From NCBI RefSeq assembly GCF_021283545.2, contig NZ_CP128540.1:4003501-4067500 (forward strand): a stretch of 64,000 nucleotides of DNA, written 5' to 3'. This DNA comes from Pseudomonas alloputida. GTDB lineage: Bacteria > Pseudomonadota > Gammaproteobacteria > Pseudomonadales > Pseudomonadaceae. Shown here in pieces: positions 13,519-24,553 of this stretch. The stretch's first letter is position 1. Each line of letters opens with the position of its first letter. Below the pieces are notes generated by a model. It did no database searches and had not been told where the DNA came from. It was given only the letters and a program-made list of their open reading frames with translations. A program made the translations under genes and the position numbers.

Positions 13519-15900
13519 TTATTTCCTTAACGTGGTGTTCAACCTTTGTTCGAGCGAGGTGAGGATGTTTTGCAGGGTAGTGTTCACCTCATCGTCGTTA
13601 AGAGTGCGCGATGGATGCTGCCAGGTCAAGCCGACGGCAAGGCTTTTTCTATCAGGATCAATGCCTTTACCTTGGTACACATCAAACAGCCTGAGGTCTG
13701 TGAGCCATTCGCCTGCATTGTCACGAATTAATTCAAGCACCGCGCTAGAAGCTACATCACGTCCTGCGATCAAAGCCAGGTCGCGACGGGTTTCCGGGAA
13801 CTTGGACAGTTCGCTGAATTTCGGCAGGCGGCCTTCGACCACGTCGCCCAGCACCAGCTCGAACAGGAACACCGGGCGGTCCAGGCCCAGGGCTTTGGCC
13901 AGCTCCGGGTGGATGGCGCCGAGGTAGCCGACCAGCTTGCCGTCACGCTCGATGACAGCGGTCTGGCCTGGGTGCAGGGCTGGGTGTTTGCCGGCGCTGA
14001 AGGTGAAGTCGCTCAGGGCGCCGGAGTAACCCAGCAGGGCTTCCACGTCGGCTTTCACGTCGAAGAAGTCGACGCCGTCGCGGCCGTTGGCCCAGCCTTC
14101 TGGCAGGCGGCTGCCGGTGATGACGCCGGCAATCATTGGCTGCTGCTGCAGATCACCCAGTTGGCCGACAAAACGCAGGCCGCTTTCGAACAGGCGCACG
14201 CGGTCTTGCTGGCGGTTCAGGTTGTGCTGCAGAGCCTTGACCAGGCCCGGCCACAGCGAGGCGCGCATGGCGGCCATGTCGCTGGAGATGGGGTTGGCCA
14301 GCAGCAGCGGCTCTACGCCCGGGCTGAACAGTTCGAACAGTTTCGGGTCGATGAAGCTGTAGGTGATGGCTTCCTGGTAGCCGCGGGCAACCAGCAGGCG
14401 GCGCAGGGTCGGCAGGTCACCGCGGGTTTCTGGCTTGCCCTGTGGGGCCAGGCGGGCTTGCGGGTAACGAACCGGCAGGTTGTTGTAGCCGTACAGGCGG
14501 GCCAGCTCTTCGATCAGGTCCACTTCCAGGCTGATGTCGAAGCGGTGGCTTGGTACGCTGACGGTCCACTGCCCTTCCCCGCTCTTGGTCGTGGTCAGCT
14601 CGAGGGCGTTGAGCAACTGCTCGACCTGGGCTGGGTCCATTTCCATGCCAAGCATCTGGGTGATGCGTTCGGCGCGCAGGGTGACCGGGGCTACTTGTGG
14701 CAGGTGCTGTTCGCTGACCGCTTCGACCACAGGGCCGGCTTCGCCGCCAACGATGTCCAGCAGCAACTGGGTGGCGCGCTCCATGGCTTCGCGGGCCAGT
14801 TGCGAGTCGACGCCGCGCTCGTAGCGGTGCGATGCATCGGTGTGCAGGCCGTAGGAACGGGCTTTACCGGCGACGGAAATCGGCTCGAAGAAGGCGCTTT
14901 CCAGGAACAGGTCGCGGGTTTTTTCGGTGTTCACACCACTGTGCTCGCCACCCATGACGCCGGCGATGGCCAAGGCGCGGGTGTGGTCGGCGATGACCAG
15001 GGTGTCGGCGCGCAGGGCCACTTCCTGGCCGTCGAGCAGGACGAGCTTTTCGCCCTCTTCGGCCATGCGCACGCGGATGCCGCCGTTGATTTCTGCCAGG
15101 TCGAAGGCGTGCATCGGCTGGCCGAGTTCGAGCATCACGTAGTTGGTGATGTCGACGGCGGCGTCGATGCTGCGAACGTCGCTGCGGCGCAGGCGCTCGA
15201 CCATCCACAGTGGGGTTGGCTTGCTCAGGTCGACGTTACGGATAACGCGGCCCAGGTAGCGCGGGCAGGCAGCCGGGGCGCTGACTTCGACCGGGCGCAC
15301 TTCGTCATGGGCGGCCGCTACGGCTGGCACCACCGGGCGGGTGACCGGGGTGTCGTACAGGGCGCTGACGTCGCGGGCCAGGCCGGCGATGGACAGGCAG
15401 TCGCCGCGGTTCGGGGTCAGGCCGATTTCGATGCTGGCATCATCCAGGCTCAGGTACGTGCGAATGTCTTCGCCAACCGGAGCGTCGGCAGCCAGCTCCA
15501 GCAGGCCGTCGTTTTCTTCGCTGATCTGCAGCTCGGCAGCCGAGCACAGCATGCCGAAGGACTCGACACCGCGCAGCTTGGCCTTCTTGATCTTGAAGTC
15601 GCCTGGCAGTTCGGCACCGATCATGGCGAACGGGATCTTGATGCCTGGGCGGGCGTTAGGGGCGCCGCACACAACCTGGAAGGTTTCCTGGCCGCTGCTT
15701 ACCTGGCACACGCGCAGCTTGTCGGCGTCCGGGTGTTGTTCGGTGGCGAGAATTTCGCCCACGACGATGCCGCTGAACTGGCCGGCAGCGGGGGTAACAC
15801 TGTCAACTTCGAGGCCGGCCATGGACAGGCGGGCGACCAGTTCGTCACGGGAGACTTGCGGGTTGACCCAACCGCGCAGCCACTGTTCACTGAATTTCAT
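13519..15900 (-). CDS. pheT: Phenylalanyl-tRNA synthetase beta subunit
   Basis: This full-length 793-aa beta chain pairs with PheS as an alpha2-beta2 enzyme that charges tRNA-Phe. Domains in order: N-terminal tRNA-binding OB fold ([20 protein letters not shown], about residues 45-65), B3/B4 editing region, B5 region (LNALELTTT onward), the synthetase-like core, and the C-terminal anticodon-recognising FDX-ACB domain ([14 protein letters not shown] region to LRK). It lies 31 bp after pheS in the same unit. Confidence 0.98.
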
Positions 15901-15931
15901 GCTGTTCTCCTGAAAGTTGCGTCGATTGGGC

Positions 15932-17011
<1,080 letters not shown>

Positions 17012-17057
17012 TCAATGCCCGGCAGCGCTAGCACCGCCGGGTGATTGTCGCGGGTAC

Positions 17058-17414
17058 TTAAGCCAGAACGGCTTTAGCTTTCTCGACAATCGCAGCAAAC
17101 GCCGCTTTTTCGTTCACTGCCAGATCAGCCAGAACCTTACGGTCGATTTCGATCGAAGCCTTTTTCAGGCCAGCAATCAGACGGCTGTAGGACAGACCGT
17201 TGGTGCGGGCACCGGCGTTGATACGAGCGATCCACAGTGCGCGGAACTGACGCTTCTTCTGGCGACGGTCGCGGTAGGCGTATTGGCCTGCCTTGATGAC
17301 CGCTTGCTTGGCTACACGGAATACGCGCGAACGTGCACCGTAGTAACCTTTAGCCAGTTTCAGAATTTTTTTGTGACGCTTACGAGCGATAACGCCGCGC
17401 TTAACACGAGCCAT
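17058..17414 (-). CDS. rplT: 50S ribosomal protein L20
   Basis: The 118-aa L20 begins [20 protein letters not shown]. It has the basic N-terminal extension that binds 23S rRNA and the globular [19 protein letters not shown] C-terminal domain ([20 protein letters not shown]). It is essential for early 50S assembly. In other bacteria it autoregulates the infC-rpmI-rplT operon; a binding site cannot be located here by eye. It is in one unit with rpmI and infC. Confidence 0.99.
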   Translation of the reverse strand: MARVKRGVIARKRHKKILKLAKGYYGARSRVFRVAKQAVIKAGQYAYRDRRQKKRQFRALWIARINAGARTNGLSYSRLIAGLKKASIEIDRKVLADLAVNEKAAFAAIVEKAKAVLA

Positions 17415-17441
17415 GAGTAACTTCCTCTATCTTAACCAGAA

Positions 17442-17636
17442 TTAACGAACGCGCAGCATGCGCTCGACTTTTGCGACGTCGGACGGGTGCAGCAAGCTGG
17501 CACCGCGCAGTTGACGCTTACGCTTGGTCGACATTTTGGTCAGGATGTGGCTCTTGAAAGCGTGCTTGTGCTTGAAGCCCGAAGCTGTCTTCAGGAAGCG
17601 CTTCGCAGCACCGCTCTTGGTTTTCATTTTTGGCAT
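17442..17636 (-). CDS. rpmI: 50S ribosomal protein L35
   Basis: The 64-aa L35 begins [20 protein letters not shown], the family's standard start; an upstream in-frame extension (MRSSN) was not used. It is very basic and ends KVERMLRVR. It lies between infC and rplT, in the conserved order. Confidence 0.99.
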   Translation of the reverse strand: MPKMKTKSGAAKRFLKTASGFKHKHAFKSHILTKMSTKRKRQLRGASLLHPSDVAKVERMLRVR

Positions 17637-17696
17637 GTTGGAACTCCGCATTCGATAAAATTACACATAATCATCAGGCCTGCCGTGCCCGGGAGA

Positions 17697-18242
17697 TTAC
17701 TTCTTTTTCTTGGGGGCGATGACCATCATAAGCTGGCGTCCTTCCATCTTCGGATGCTGCTCAACGGTGCCGTATTCGGCGAGGTCGGCTTCGACCCGCT
17801 TCAACAGCTCCATGCCCAGCTCCTGGTGGGCCATCTCACGACCACGGAATCTCAGAGAGATCTTGGCCTTGTCCCCATCGGTAAGGAAACGTACCAGGTT
17901 GCGTAGTTTTACCTGGTAATCCCCATCCTCCGTCCCTGGACGAAACTTGATTTCTTTGATCTGGATCTGTTTCTGGTTTTTCTTGGCTTCGTTAGCCTGC
18001 TTCTTCTTCTCGAAGAGGTGCTTACCGTAGTCCATGACCTTGCAGACGGGTGGTACCGCGTCTGCAGAGATTTCTACCAGGTCCAGCTTCGCTTCATCAG
18101 CGATACGCAGCGCTTCATCAATCGAGACGATGCCAACCTGCTCGCCGTCTGCGCCAATTAACCGAACCTCGCGGGCCGAGATATTCTCGTTGATCGGGGC
18201 CTTCGGTACAGCACGCTTATCGTTTCTCATTTCACGCTTAAT
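17697..18242 (-). CDS. infC: Translation initiation factor IF-3 (AUU start)
   Basis: IF-3 has an N-domain ([20 protein letters not shown]), a Lys-rich linker ([20 protein letters not shown]) and a C-domain ([37 protein letters not shown]). The thrS stop TAA overlaps an ATG at 18246-18248, but GGAG then lies only 2 nt away. The ATT at 18240-18242 is spaced 8 nt from GGAG and matches the known rare AUU start by which IF-3 represses its own synthesis. I place the start at 18242, giving 181 aa. Confidence 0.96.
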   Translation of the reverse strand: MKREMRNDKRAVPKAPINENISAREVRLIGADGEQVGIVSIDEALRIADEAKLDLVEISADAVPPVCKVMDYGKHLFEKKKQANEAKKNQKQIQIKEIKFRPGTEDGDYQVKLRNLVRFLTDGDKAKISLRFRGREMAHQELGMELLKRVEADLAEYGTVEQHPKMEGRQLMMVIAPKKKK

Positions 18243-18247
18243 AGTCA

Positions 18248-20170
18248 TTACTCCGATTCTTGGCGACCACGCCGGGAAACCGCTTGTGTCAGCAACTCAA
18301 CGAATTGGGCGACGGGCATGGAGCCCAGGTCTGCGCCTTCGCGAGTACGCACAGCGACGGTTTGCGTTTCGACTTCGCGGTCCCCTATAACCAAAAGGTA
18401 CGGGACCTTGAGCAAAGTATGCTCGCGGATTTTAAAGCCGATCTTCTCATTTCTCAAGTCCGACTTGGCACGGAAACCGCTTCCGTTCAGAGATTTCTCA
18501 ACCTCGAGGGCGAAATCGGCCTGCTTGTCGGTGATATTCATGATCACCGCCTGAGTTGGGGCCAGCCACGCCGGGAACACGCCCGCGTAGTGCTCGATCA
18601 GCATGCCGATGAAGCGCTCGAACGAACCGAGGATGGCGCGGTGCAGCATGACCGGGCGAACTCGGCTGTTATCTTCGGCGATATAGCTGGCATCCAGACG
18701 CTCTGGCAGGTTCGGGTCGTACTGCAGGGTACCGCACTGCCAGTTACGGCCGAGGCAGTCGCGCAGGGTAAACTCGATTTTCGGGCCGTAGAAGGCACCC
18801 TCGCCCGGCTGGTATTCCCACTCAAGGCCGGATTCGTTCAGGGCGTCGGCCAGCGCTGTTTCAGCACGATCCCACAGCTCTTCGGAACCGACACGCTTGG
18901 CCGGACGAGTGGACAGTTTCATGGCGATGTCGCTGAAACCGAAGTCCTTGTACACGTCCAGGGTCAGCTTGATGAAGTCGGCGGCCTCTTTCTTCACCTG
19001 ATCTTCGGTGCAGAAAATGTGCGCATCGTCCTGTACGAAGCCACGCACGCGCATGATGCCGTGCAGGGCGCCGGACGGCTCGTTACGGTGGCAGGCACCG
19101 AACTCGGCGAGACGCAGCGGCAGGTCGCGGTAGCTTTTCAGGCCCTGGTTGAACACCTGCACGTGGCACGGGCAGTTCATCGGTTTTACCGCGTAGTCAC
19201 GGCTTTCCGACGAAGTGGTGAACATGTTTTCGGCATAGTTGGACCAGTGGCCGGAACGCTCCCACAGGATGCGGTCGACAACCTGCGGGGTCTTGATTTC
19301 CTGGTAGCCGTTTTCGCGCTGCACGCCACGCATGTACTGCTCGAGTACCTGGTAGACGGTCCAGCCGTTGGCGTGCCAGAACACCATGCCCGGGGCTTCT
19401 TCCTGCAGGTGGAACAGGTCGAGCTGCTTGCCGATCTTGCGGTGGTCGCGTTTTTCGGCTTCTTCGATGCGCTGGATGTACGCAGCCAGCTGCTTCTTGT
19501 CAGCCCAGGCCGTGCCGTACACGCGCTGAAGCTGCTCGTTCTTGGCATCGCCACGCCAGTAGGCGCCGGACAGCTTGGTCAGCTTGAATGCCTTGAGGAA
19601 GCGGGTGTTCGGCACGTGCGGGCCACGGCACATGTCGACGTATTCTTCGTGGTAGTACAGGCCCATGGCCTGTTCATCCGGCATGTCTTCGACCAGACGC
19701 AGCTTGTAGTCTTCGCCACGGGCCTTGAACACATCGATGACTTCGGCGCGCGGGGTCATTTTCTTGACCACGTCGTAGTCTTTTTCAATCAGCTCCATCA
19801 TGCGCTTTTCGATGGCGGCCATGTCTTCTGGGGTGAAGGGGCGCTCGTAGGCGATGTCGTAATAGAAGCCTTCGTCAATGACCGGGCCGATCACCATCTT
19901 GGCGGTCGGGTACAGCTGCTTCACGGCGTGGCCAACCAAGTGGGCGCACGAGTGACGAATGATCTCCAGTCCCTCTTCATCTTTAGGGGTGATGATCTGC
20001 AGGGTGGCGTCGTTGCTGATCAGGTCACACGCATCGACCAGCTTGCCGTCGACCTTGCCGGCAACGGTGGCCTTGGCCAGGCCAGCGCCGATGGAAGCGG
20101 CTACTTCGGCTACGGATACGGCGTGATCGAACGAACGTTGACTGCCATCGGGAAGAGTAATAACGGGCAT
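18248..20170 (-). CDS. thrS: Threonyl-tRNA synthetase
   Basis: The start at 20170 ([10 protein letters not shown]) gives 640 aa; the frame is open further upstream without support. Domains: TGS (about residues 1-61), the editing domain with [16 protein letters not shown], a zinc-containing class II catalytic core with [20 protein letters not shown] and the [20 protein letters not shown] region, and the C-terminal anticodon-binding domain. It charges tRNA-Thr and clears Ser-tRNA-Thr. It is first in the thrS-infC-rpmI-rplT unit; its stop overlaps the infC region. Confidence 0.98.
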   Translation of the reverse strand: MPVITLPDGSQRSFDHAVSVAEVAASIGAGLAKATVAGKVDGKLVDACDLISNDATLQIITPKDEEGLEIIRHSCAHLVGHAVKQLYPTAKMVIGPVIDEGFYYDIAYERPFTPEDMAAIEKRMMELIEKDYDVVKKMTPRAEVIDVFKARGEDYKLRLVEDMPDEQAMGLYYHEEYVDMCRGPHVPNTRFLKAFKLTKLSGAYWRGDAKNEQLQRVYGTAWADKKQLAAYIQRIEEAEKRDHRKIGKQLDLFHLQEEAPGMVFWHANGWTVYQVLEQYMRGVQRENGYQEIKTPQVVDRILWERSGHWSNYAENMFTTSSESRDYAVKPMNCPCHVQVFNQGLKSYRDLPLRLAEFGACHRNEPSGALHGIMRVRGFVQDDAHIFCTEDQVKKEAADFIKLTLDVYKDFGFSDIAMKLSTRPAKRVGSEELWDRAETALADALNESGLEWEYQPGEGAFYGPKIEFTLRDCLGRNWQCGTLQYDPNLPERLDASYIAEDNSRVRPVMLHRAILGSFERFIGMLIEHYAGVFPAWLAPTQAVIMNITDKQADFALEVEKSLNGSGFRAKSDLRNEKIGFKIREHTLLKVPYLLVIGDREVETQTVAVRTREGADLGSMPVAQFVELLTQAVSRRGRQESE

Positions 20171-20508
20171 GGCGCCTCCTCTCCTAGTGGTGACCCCTAC
20201 CAAAGGTCACGTGGGTTGGGATGAGCCAGTACAAGATCCGACCTGCCTTCCGGTAAAAGGAAGCCTGCCCCACAGTGGCAGAAGCCTTTCGGCTTGTCAG
20301 GGACGAACCAGAGTGACTGGAAAGAAAAAAGATAGCTGCAGCCGGCAACAGCGCGACTGCAAGCCGAGCATGCTAGCACGCGGGTTGCACCCCAGGCAGA
20401 AATATTTGGAAATTGCACCGCAGCGGTGAACTAACGCGGAAAAATACCGCTCAGACTTTGGGAAGCAACCTACTCTTGATGAGACCTTAACCCAAGGAGT
20501 AACTGGTG
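20171..20508. other. Intergenic region: thrS-operon promoter and leader
   Basis: The 338 bp between thrS and the small exported protein gene contain no credible ORF. A stem AAGCC-TTTC-GGCTT at 20282-20295 sits inside a larger imperfect stem and would lie in the thrS leader on the minus strand. AAGGAG at 20494-20499 is the ribosome site for the rightward gene. E. coli ThrRS represses its own mRNA through tRNA-like leader arms; whether this leader does the same is unknown. Confidence 0.5.
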
Positions 20509-20814
20509 ATGCGAGTTCCGTCTCTTCTGGCCCTGGCGGCCGCTGGCGCCCTGCTGCTGCCCGTGGCTGCGAACGCCGGCAACTTCCCAGCCGGGAAGGA
20601 GGCCGCCTACATGACCCAGTGCACGCAAGTGGCCAGCGGCCAGGGCGTTGACGCTGCCACCGCGAAAAAACACTGCGACTGCGGCGCGCAAGCCATCAAA
20701 AAGAATTTCACCGACGCCGAGATTGCCGACCTCGACAGCAAGGACGGCGTTGACGCCAAACTGATGCAGAAGGCGCAGTCGGTGGTGAAACAGGCCTGCG
20801 CACCGAAGAGCTGA
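20509..20814 (+). CDS. Small exported protein with Cys pairs (101 aa)
   Basis: The ATG at 20509 (a GTG at 20506 is also possible) follows AAGGAG. Residues 1-23 form a signal peptide (VPSLLALAAAGALLLPVAANA). The mature part is about 78 residues with Cys in MTQCTQVASG, HCDCG and QACAPKS, four in all, probably two disulfides. The rest is helical and charged. It resembles small periplasmic proteins conserved in pseudomonads (recall) with no known function. Confidence 0.8.
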   Translation: MRVPSLLALAAAGALLLPVAANAGNFPAGKEAAYMTQCTQVASGQGVDAATAKKHCDCGAQAIKKNFTDAEIADLDSKDGVDAKLMQKAQSVVKQACAPKS

Positions 20815-20976
20815 AACCTTAAAGCCGGTGATGGCCAGCCATTCTTTGAGCTGGATCAATATCCTGCGAAGGTAAAAGGCGCTAGATGCGCAGAATTAGA
20901 CTATGATGTATCCCGTGCTCCGTAGCCTCGGCCGCATTGCACCACTGAAAAAACTAAATGTTCTGGAGATTCACCC

Positions 20977-21189
20977 ATGTCCAATCGCCAACAAGGCACC
21001 GTCAAATGGTTCAATGATGAGAAAGGCTACGGCTTCATCACCCCAGCAGGCGGCGGCGACGACCTGTTCGTACACTTCAAAGCCATCGAATCTGACGGCT
21101 TCAAGAGCCTGAAAGAAGGCCAGACTGTTTCCTTCGTCGCCGAGCGCGGCCAGAAGGGCATGCAGGCTGCACAGGTTCGTCCGGAGTAA
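20977..21189 (+). CDS. Cold-shock-domain protein (CspA family)
   Basis: This 70-aa single-domain protein carries both RNP motifs: KGYGFI (about residues 16-21) and DLFVHF (about 29-34). It begins [20 protein letters not shown]. It binds single-stranded RNA/DNA and melts RNA structure. A strong terminator follows directly, so it is monocistronic. The CspA/CspD-type paralogue cannot be fixed from sequence alone. Confidence 0.97.
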   Translation: MSNRQQGTVKWFNDEKGYGFITPAGGGDDLFVHFKAIESDGFKSLKEGQTVSFVAERGQKGMQAAQVRPE

Positions 21190-21202
21190 TTCGGATAGCT
21201 GT

Positions 21203-21233
21203 AAAAAAACCCGCCCTTGTGGCGGGTTTTTTT
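21203..21233 (+). terminator. Rho-independent terminator of the csp gene
   Basis: AAAAAACCCGCC-CTTGT-GGCGGGTTTTTTT forms a strong stem with a T-run 14 bp after the csp stop. The A-rich side also makes it usable in the reverse direction. Confidence 0.95.
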
Positions 21234-21310
21234 ATGGGTGATGCATCATCTGAAGGGGCGGGATTGCCTGCGAAACCGACTGTAGGGTGAATGGCACGGG
21301 CTTTGCCCGT

Positions 21311-21338
21311 GTTCGCGGGTGAACCCGCTCCTACAAGG
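21311..21338. repeat. REP palindrome (single)
   Basis: The sequence TTCGCGGGTGAACCCGCTCC and its flanks match the P. putida REP type, with an imperfect CGCGGGT/ACCCGC stem. It lies between the csp terminator and the convergent lipoprotein gene. Confidence 0.75.
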
Positions 21339-21389
21339 CGACCGCGCAGGCTTTTCACATTTTGCGCAAGGCAGTTGCCCCCGCGTGCA

Positions 21390-21710
21390 TCAACCGCAGT
21401 TGACGCGGGTTACCCTGCCCTGCTCGTCCACGTTCAGGTTCAGGCGCTCGGAGCGGTACTCCAGGGTGACCACGTCGTGCGGCTTGAGAATGCGCGCCAT
21501 CTGCGAGCCGCTGGCCTTGCGTGCCTGCTCCAGCAATTCGGCGCTGGCCTGCTTGCCCATGGCAAAGTCGGCACCACTGGCTTCGCAGCGGCCATCGTTG
21601 CCCGCTGACGCGGCCGGCGCACCACCGCCATCAGCATTGCCACCAGTGCTGCAACCCGCCAGGACAGCAGCCACAGCCAGAGTTGCCAGGTAAGCACGGG
21701 TACGGAACAT
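21390..21710 (-). CDS. I78-type peptidase inhibitor-like lipoprotein
   Basis: The ATG at 21710 gives 106 aa. The N-terminus (RAYLATLAVAAVLAGC) ends in a lipobox (LAGC), so it should be a lipoprotein anchored at Cys20. After a Gly/Ala-rich linker, the domain holds RCEASGADFAMGKQAS, a central PHDVVTLEYRSERLNLNVD and ends RVTRVNCG. These are the hallmarks of the Inhibitor I78 family, with two Cys. It probably inhibits serine proteases in the periplasm. Confidence 0.85.
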   Translation of the reverse strand: MFRTRAYLATLAVAAVLAGCSTGGNADGGGAPAASAGNDGRCEASGADFAMGKQASAELLEQARKASGSQMARILKPHDVVTLEYRSERLNLNVDEQGRVTRVNCG

Positions 21711-21984
21711 GAAGCCTCCTAAATCGGTCCGGGAACTGCCTGATCCGACAGCTCCGCTCATCATTTGTTGCAAAACCGGTCAAGTCTGCCTGAACTGCAG
21801 CAGCGAGGCGAAAAGCAATCGTGACCGGATTTTGCACAACGTACTGTGTTTGCCATATGCTTAGCCCGCACGGTCACCGGCGCAAAGCCATGATTTGCTG
21901 CAAGAAGTGGAGCGCATCCCGCCTCCATCGAACACCAGGGTCAGGTGTTCCTCCTTCGTTCCGGGCCCCTAGCGAGAGCTTTTC

Positions 21985-22197
21985 ATGAGCACCCACAGCA
22001 TCGATGCCGACATCAAGGTCAAATGGGCCGAGGGCCAGAGCGCGTACAGCCCTGGCACACCGGAAGAGTTGCTGCTGATCGCCATCGACCTGTTGGTGCG
22101 CGACAACGGTGCCGAGGCGGCACGCAGCTTCATCGACCAGGTGTTCGAGCGCTACGCGCCGCACGCGGCTATTCCAATCGCGCCAGACGGGCACTGA
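21985..22197 (+). CDS. Small conserved protein, unknown (70 aa)
   Basis: The 70-aa acidic product begins MSTHSIDADIKVKWAEGQSA and contains an amphipathic helix (EELLLIAIDLLVRDNGAEAA). It has no signal peptide or membrane segment. The gene overlaps the 3' end of the convergent nucleoside hydrolase by 29 bp. I do not recognise a function. Confidence 0.6.
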   Translation: MSTHSIDADIKVKWAEGQSAYSPGTPEELLLIAIDLLVRDNGAEAARSFIDQVFERYAPHAAIPIAPDGH

Positions 22198-23170
22198 GCA
22201 GGTCGAACAGCCCCTGGGCATCACCCTGCTCCACCCACAGCACATTCGCCGGCCGCTTGAGCACACCGTACCAGTCTGCAATTGTCTGGCCGAAAGTGGG
22301 TCCTTCGCGGCTGTCGATGCTCATGTGGATACGCCGGCCGCTGAACAGCTCGGGCTTTAACAGGTAGGCGATGACGCTGGCGTCGTGCACAGGGCCGCCA
22401 GGTATGCCATACACGTCCATGTCGTGGGTGATGTAGGCATTGAGGATATCCACCACGCGCTTGCTCGCCTGGTTGTTCACGGCTGCCAACTGCTTCAGGC
22501 GGGCGTTACTGGTCAGCAGCTTGTGCGTGACATCCAGCGGCAGGTAGGTCAGCTGCACGCCGCTGGCCAGCACCACTTCGGCGGCGTGCGGGTCGGCGTA
22601 GAGGTTGAACTCCGCCACCGGGGTGATGTTGCCGCCGTTGAAATGCGCTCCCCCCATGACCACCACCTCCTTGATGCCTTTGACGATGCTCGGGCGCTGG
22701 ATCAGCGCCAGGGCCAGGTTGGTCTGCGGGCCGAGCATGGCGACGGTGATGCTGTGTGGTTCGGCTGCGCCGAGGGTATCGACCAGGTATTGCACGGCAT
22801 TGCCCTGGGCCAGGGGCGCTTTCGGCTCGTGCACCTGTACGCCGGTGAGGCCTTCTTCGCCATGAACGTCGGCGGCGTAGATCGGCGTGCGCACCAATGG
22901 GCGGCCGGCACCAGCGTACACCGGGATGTCTTCACGCCCCGCCCATTCGCGGGCCAGGCGGGCATTGCGCGAGGTCTTGTCCAGGCGAACGTTGCCGGCC
23001 ACGGTGGTGATGGCGCGGATACTGAGTTCGTGGGGCGAAGCCATGGCCAGAAACAGCGCCACCACATCGTCGGCGCCGGGATCGGTGTCGATGATCAGAT
23101 CGATGGGTGCGGCCTGGAGGGTGGAGGCTGCGGCCATGAAGACGACTCCTTGTAGCAGGGACTTGAGCAT
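22169..23170 (-). CDS. iunH: Exported nucleoside hydrolase
   Basis: AGGAG spaced 8 bp from the ATG at 23170 favours this start (GTG at 23179 is alternative), giving 333 aa. Residues 1-20 form a signal peptide (LKSLLQGVVFMAAASTLQAA). The Ca-binding motif IDTDPGADDVVALFLAM follows, as in IunH/Rih enzymes. Further motifs: VVMGGAHFNGGN and PGGPVHDASVIAYLL near the active site. It should split ribonucleosides to base plus ribose in the periplasm, feeding the ribose uptake genes upstream in the same operon. Confidence 0.92.
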   Translation of the reverse strand: MLKSLLQGVVFMAAASTLQAAPIDLIIDTDPGADDVVALFLAMASPHELSIRAITTVAGNVRLDKTSRNARLAREWAGREDIPVYAGAGRPLVRTPIYAADVHGEEGLTGVQVHEPKAPLAQGNAVQYLVDTLGAAEPHSITVAMLGPQTNLALALIQRPSIVKGIKEVVVMGGAHFNGGNITPVAEFNLYADPHAAEVVLASGVQLTYLPLDVTHKLLTSNARLKQLAAVNNQASKRVVDILNAYITHDMDVYGIPGGPVHDASVIAYLLKPELFSGRRIHMSIDSREGPTFGQTIADWYGVLKRPANVLWVEQGDAQGLFDLLSARLARLE

Positions 23171-23234
23171 GGGTGGCACTCCTGTTGCCTATGAATCATG
23201 CGTTTACACAGCCCGGCGTCCTTTGCGGAAGCGG

Positions 23235-23633
23235 CTAGAAGGTGACGCCGGAGATGAGGGCAATGTTGCTGTAGGGCTGGCACTCGCCTGTACGCACCAC
23301 CGCACGGGCACTGCGCGACAGCACTTTGAAATCCTCGTGGGTCAGCCATTCGCGCTTGCCCAGCTTGCCCTTCAGTCGCTCGATTTCGACCAGCGCGGGT
23401 GGCACCACTTTTTGCATTTCTTCAGCCAGCACATGCCGCTCAACCTGCAATTCGCTCAGCACCACCCGCAGCACGCTGGCGAAGTCCGGCAGGCCAGGCG
23501 TAATGGCCAGGTCGATCAGTTCCACACCCGGCGGCACCGGCAGCCCGGCATCGCCAATCACCAGGATATCGCCATGCCCCATGCCGGCAATGACCCGCGA
23601 CAGGGCAACATTCAACAGCGGGGTTTTCTTCAT
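23235..23633 (-). CDS. rbsD: D-ribose pyranase
   Basis: The 132-aa RbsD begins [20 protein letters not shown], with the catalytic His in [18 protein letters not shown]. It interconverts beta-pyranose and beta-furanose ribose so that RbsK can act. Its ATG overlaps the rbsK stop (ATGA), and iunH follows. Confidence 0.96.
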
Positions 23634-24538
23634 GGCGTCAGCTCTGCCAGGTAGGGAATCGACGGTTGGGCACCGGCACGGGTAACCGACAATGCTGCAG
23701 CACGCTGGCCAAAGGCGATCGCCTCCCCCTCCTCCAGCCCACGCACCAGGCCGGCAGCAAAGCCACCGATGAAGGTATCGCCGGCAGCGGTGGTGTCCAG
23801 CGGTTGCACGTGCGGCGCCGGATAGTGCTGATGACCTTGGGCAGTAACCAGCAAGGCACCTTGCGCACCCAAGGTGATGATCACTTTGCCTGCCCCCAGC
23901 TGCAGCAAGCGCTCGCCCGCGCGCCGGGCACTGTCCTGGTCGGTCACCACCACACCGGTCAAGGCTTCGGCCTCACTTTCGTTAGGGGTAAGGTAATCGA
24001 TATGCGCAAACCAGTCCGCTGGCAAGGGGCCGGTAGCGGGTGCTGGGTTCAGGATCACCTGCTTGCCCAGCTCGTGCCCTCTGGCCAGTGTCCAGGCCAC
24101 GGTGCTGGCTGGCACTTCCAACTGGCAGATGATTACCTCGGCAGCCTGCAGCAACGCATCGAAGCGCCGCACCGACTGCGGCGTCAGCAGGCCGTTGGCG
24201 CCGGGAATGATGACAATACAGTTCTGGCTGGCAGCATCCACCGTGATCAGCGCCACACCGCTGGACATGGCTGGACAGGTGCTGACGCCCTGACAGTCGA
24301 TCCCCTCGACATACAAGGCCCGGTGCAGTTGCCGCCCGTAGTCGTCATCCCCCACATTGCCGATCATAGCCACGCTGCCGCCCAGCCGCGCCACTGCCAC
24401 CGCCTGGTTGGCACCCTTGCCGCCCGGCACCGTGAAAAAGCTATCGCCGGGGAGTGTTTCGCCGGCCCGCGGCAGGCGCTGGGCGCGGACCACCAGGTCC
24501 ATGTTGAGGCTGCCAACCACCACAACCTTGGCATTCAT
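23630..24538 (-). CDS. rbsK: Ribokinase
   Basis: The 302-aa PfkB-family kinase carries both signatures: [16 protein letters not shown] near residue 38, and [17 protein letters not shown] near residue 245 with the catalytic Asp. NPAPATG and [10 protein letters not shown] are the typical linkers. It phosphorylates ribose to ribose-5-phosphate in the cytoplasm. It lies 15 bp after rbsR and is coupled to rbsD. Confidence 0.97.
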
Positions 24539-24553
24539 GACGTTTCCTTAGCG

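Noticed and set aside
18260..20224. 654-aa plus-strand ORF opposite thrS
   Set aside because: Antisense shadow of thrS with no recognisable domain; thrS is unambiguous.
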